Source: Zygnema cylindricum
Lineage: Eukaryota; Streptophyta; Zygnematophyceae; Zygnematales; Zygnemataceae
Reading direction: 5' to 3'
Length of the DNA: 64,000 bases
Assembly: GCA_037447655.1 (NCBI GenBank)
Contig: JBBHKE010000735.1
Coordinates: forward strand, 1-64,000
The translations under genes and the position numbers were made by a program. The notes beneath the pieces are model-generated. The model saw only the letters and a list, made by a program, of their open reading frames with translations, had not been told where the DNA came from and did no database searches. Below are positions 60,698 through 64,000 of this stretch, one piece after another. The stretch's first letter is position 1, and every line of letters starts with the position of its first letter.

Positions 60698-62916
60698 GGT
60701 ATTGGTAAGCTTGAATAGCGATGGACAAAAGTGAAACACTTCAAAAAAAATTCTCTACCAGCAAAAGTGAGGAGATAAGCTAATTTCTGGCAAGAAATTT
60801 GAATATGAGAAGGGAAAAGGTCAGCTAGTATCAAAGAAAACAAACCAGAAACAAACAAACTGAAATTCTTTAGAAGATTGTTCGCAGAGACGCACAGATT
60901 TTCCATGTAATTAGTGGTAAGCATGATTTGTTGACCGTGAAGACGCTCATGCCACGTGGCACGTTTAGAGGATGTTGACGGAGTCATGGGTGCTATGTAA
61001 CACCAACACTCAGGATGGCACTTCTGGAAGACAAATGGAAGCCATGCAGAAATGACAGAAATGCTTCTTGCTTGCTATACTATTTATGACGGTTCAAACA
61101 TTTCAGAACCAGTATATTGCTGGTTCGTGAGACAATAGTTTATGTGGGAAAGACTGTATGTATTCTTTTTTTAGTTGTTGTGCTTCGCATTTTTATCAGT
61201 TTCGTTAGCGTAATCTATAGTTTATCATACTAAATAATTTAATTCCATGTTTTGATTTCTACAAAGATTTAGAGGGCTGTCTACAAATGTGAACCACAAG
61301 CGTCCACGAAAGGTATTTTTTCTGCTTAAATAAGTAATGTCGATGTGAACTGCATTTCCTTCACTCGCCAGGTTAAGATGGCCTAAATAGTACAGAACGC
61401 ACTGTATTCTATCACCAGCAAAGAGCGGGTGACTCGGCTTGACGCGTGGGTAAAATAAATTTTCTCGACTTTACCTCTGATGACGTGGCGAACATGAACT
61501 GAAGGTGGCAGCCAACTCAGCATATTTAATTTGTACATTTGTCAACCTGAGGCTGGCCAAGGCTGCTCTAATTCCAACTTCCGAGCAATGGCTTTACTTC
61601 AATACGATTCGCCGTACACGTTTCACCCTAGGATTGGACAAGGCTACACTAATTCAATATTTTCCGCAATTTTTGGCTGGCACTAATACCAGATCCACAG
61701 CATTGGCTGTACTTTAAAAACATTTGGCCCTTGCTGAGACTTTCTGGTTGCAGCAAAATCTTACATCTTTTGGCCTACCGACGATATTGCATTTGTTTAC
61801 AATTCCTGCAGAAAGAAGCTTGCTAAAGGTTGCAAGTCATACGTGAGTTTTTTTGGTAACTTCTGAGGAGACTACAGCTGACCGTACAGTTTCTCTACAA
61901 GCGTGATATTATGGCAGCAGAGCAGGAAGAGAGGCCTGGGGATGTACGGACAGTTTATCCAATTTCCTATTGAAGCCTTTTCTTGAAGAAGTTGCAATTG
62001 TTGGAGGTCATGTTGCAAACGGAAGATTGGTGGTGAATGAGAGGGCCATGTGTGTCTTTTGTTTATGGTTTTTTTGGTTCATAGAAAGGTTTCCTAGAGG
62101 GATTCGGAGAAGGACGGGGAAGGAAAGGACGGGGAGCAGGATGAGGGAAGGGGAGAGAGTGTGGAAGAGGGAGAAACAAAAATTTAGTTGACTGAGTGAA
62201 ATTGACTGATGCAAGTGAAAATTTAACTGACAACTAATTTGATTTTGCAAATTAAGAAGTGTTTGATAAGTGGAAAATATGTTTTTCTTGCTTATATGAT
62301 TTTCAATGTTTTGTTTCTCAAAAATTTGTGGATTTTGTTTCTTCCATTTATCTCCTCAAAAAATTGCAGGTTTCGATCTCGACTCGTGAAGGAGTTGCTG
62401 ATAGGTTCTAGAAAATTATCAAATGGGTTGCTTTGTCCATATTTGTCCGTTCCTTGGGGTCTCTTATTTTTCTTACAGCCACTTTGTTGGGTAGTTCACG
62501 TGTGAAAATGATTGGAAACGCTATATCTGGTTGCCATGTACTATACGCGTATTCTACTGTATAAAATGCATATAGTATGTGGTAACCATATATAGTGTTT
62601 TGAATTGTTTTTGCACATTTGAATATGCTTCGTCCTTTGAAGGTACTGTCTCATGCGAGTCACCTCAATCGATTTTTTTTTTGACTAATTTTATGTCTAT
62701 TTGGAAGCATGAAATGTTTGAGTTTTTCTACAAACTGATGGCATCTTCAAGTTACACAGCAACTGAGCTTGATGGTGTTTTTGTGCCTGAGTAGGTTTTT
62801 TTTACCTTGTATACTTATCTTGACTATCTTGTTTTTACCTTATCTGTGCACCAAAAATTATGGTTACATGTTTCATTTTTTAACGATGTGCTTTATTGAT
62901 ATGCATCTGCCTGCAG
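60698..62916. other. Spacer between SDR gene and the acidic-protein gene
   Basis: The start of this stretch is the SDR promoter side. The later part (about 62250-62916) has AT-rich, intron-like sequence and probably belongs to the gene whose last exons begin at 62917, but I could not define an upstream exon with matching phase. No other gene seen. Confidence 0.4.
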
Positions 62917-63870
62917 ATGTTAGGGGCAGAGGGCATCGGATCAGGTCCAGAATACGAATATCCGACAACTGAAAAAGACGAAAATGTGCCTGTTGTAAGT
63001 CCCGAGGATGTTGAAGCTGATCCGAATCTCCCAAAAGTAGCTGGAGAAGAAGCACCTGAATTTTCGGACAAAGATATTGAGGGTAAGTATTCATCACCTT
63101 CGGTGGATAAAACCCTTACAGGAGACGATTGTTTGGTTACTTCACATGTTTTTGGAAACATAGAACACAGGGCGTTGTGATTAGGCGTAAGGAGATATTT
63201 GTTGCTGTTTAGTATTCCTGAGACATTGCTACAAACATGTGTATGCATGCAAGCGAAAGAAACATTTAATATTCACTTTTTTTTTTGCGTTACTGACTTG
63301 TTTAAACAATCAAACATTTCATTTATGCCATGAACTTGCTAAGTTACAAAAGCACATACATTGGTAAAGTGCAAATTTGAAGGGAAGCGTGCAAGCAACT
63401 TGACTTTTTGCATTCTCCGTTTGCATCAGCTTAAATGTATATTCTGGACGGATGAATCTCATGATGTTAACTGTAGATTGACTTATGGACGTGCGAATGT
63501 TAAAGTCGCCAGATGAAGTAAAGAAAAAGATTACAGTTGTGAACGGATGAACGTCACTATATAGAGTAGACTGATTTTTGTAAATGTGTGATTGTTAATG
63601 CCACCAGATGAAGTAAAGAAAGAAGATGAGAGCGCCAATCAATGGTCGGAAGATTTGGTGCAAAATGAGCCAAGTCCTGTTGGTATCACTATATAGTGTA
63701 GACTGATTTCTGTGAACGTGTGATTGTTAATGCCACCAGATGAAGTAAAGAAAGAAGATGAGATCGCCAATCAATGGTCGGAAGACTTGGCGCAAAATGA
63801 GCCAGGTCCTGGTGATACTGACGATGTGATTCCCGAAGATTTGGAACGCCTTCCCGATGATAGAGACTAA
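62917..63870 (+). CDS. 3' part of a gene for an acidic protein, 3 exons seen, one exon duplicated
   Basis: Exons 62917-63082, 63608-63682 and 63740-63870 have AG/GT borders and matching phases (1, then 1), ending at TAA 63868-63870. The encoded piece is strongly acidic and Pro/Glu-rich: MLGAEGIGSGPEYEYPTTEK, VVSPEDVEADPNLPK, EEAPEFSDKDIED, then twice DEVKKEDExANQWSEDLxQ, then DDVIPEDLERLPDDRD. No known domain; it looks intrinsically disordered. The last two exons lie in tandem 132-bp repeats. Exon 62917 begins with an in-frame ATG directly after the acceptor (GCAG), so either it is the start or, more likely, earlier exons exist upstream. I do not recognise the family. Confidence 0.6.
63554..63817. 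repeat. 132-bp tandem duplication containing an exon
   Basis: Unit 63554-63685 is repeated at 63686-63817 with few changes (start TCACTATATAG in both). Each unit has 50-odd bases of intron, the acceptor GCCACCAG and the exon body. A shorter, older relic (GTCGCCAGATGAAGTAAAGAAA) lies at about 63500-63523. Confidence 0.9.
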
Positions 63871-64000
63871 ATGCAAAAGAAAAAATAGGACGGGACAATA
63901 TAATGTTTTAGAATGCTTTATCTACATATAACTCTTGGCAAATGAAAACTAGAAGAGGATGGATAAGTTTCTGGTTTTTTAGCATGTATATCTGCATAGG

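Noticed and set aside
62579-62794. An upstream exon of the acidic-protein gene ending near CCTGA|GTAGGT
   Set aside because: Joining it to the exon at 62917 gives an immediate stop, so the phase does not fit.

Overview
This is a nuclear window from a land plant. The cues are an intron-free AP2/ERF (DREB-type) transcription factor, an RD19/cathepsin F-type cysteine protease with a plant gene structure, a hydroxypyruvate-reductase-like dehydrogenase, an 11-beta-HSD/steroleosin-like short-chain dehydrogenase, and a large load of plant-type Copia and hAT elements. Introns run from about 100 bp to 2 kb with GT..AG borders. I cannot name the species. A 10-base run of N (14705-14714) marks an assembly gap next to a (TA)n repeat.

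Layout. 1-2026: Copia element E1 on the minus strand, cut by the window edge. 2256-2363: (TA)n. 2400-4180: a broken hAT/DUF659 transposase (minus) with a duplicated upstream segment. 7552-10209: the DREB-like gene (minus), with extreme Pro/Ser and Gly low-complexity regions. 10650-15950: a nest of small terminal-inverted-repeat elements, one family with a TA target duplication and one hAT-like family with an 8-bp duplication, including an element inside an element. 15957-17310: a second dead hAT transposase (plus). 17750-24173: Copia element A with both LTRs (minus). 24174-35414: LTR pieces, Copia element B (plus) with a solo LTR inside its 5' LTR, and the internally deleted Copia C. 36185-37231: a probable solo LTR. 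38681-45830: element debris and gene-poor sequence.

From 45.8 kb on the window turns into ordinary gene space: cysteine protease (45833-48060, minus, 4 exons), D-2-hydroxyacid dehydrogenase (51855-53615, minus, 3 exons), SDR (56424-60697, minus, 6 exons), and the 3' end of an acidic protein with a duplicated exon (62917-63870, plus). For the first three I placed every splice junction; phases match and total lengths (376, 315 and 355 aa) fit the families. These genes do not form an operon or an evident pathway.

Most striking is the Copia group. Three elements carry, directly at the LTR border, the 15-mer GGTTATGGGCCCACC, the reverse complement of the anticodon stem-loop of plant initiator tRNA-Met. 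The gag ATG lies inside this primer site, so the same CAU anticodon would pair with it for priming and for translation initiation. The LTRs also repeatedly carry antisense tRNA-like segments. No CRISPR, prophage or defence system is present.
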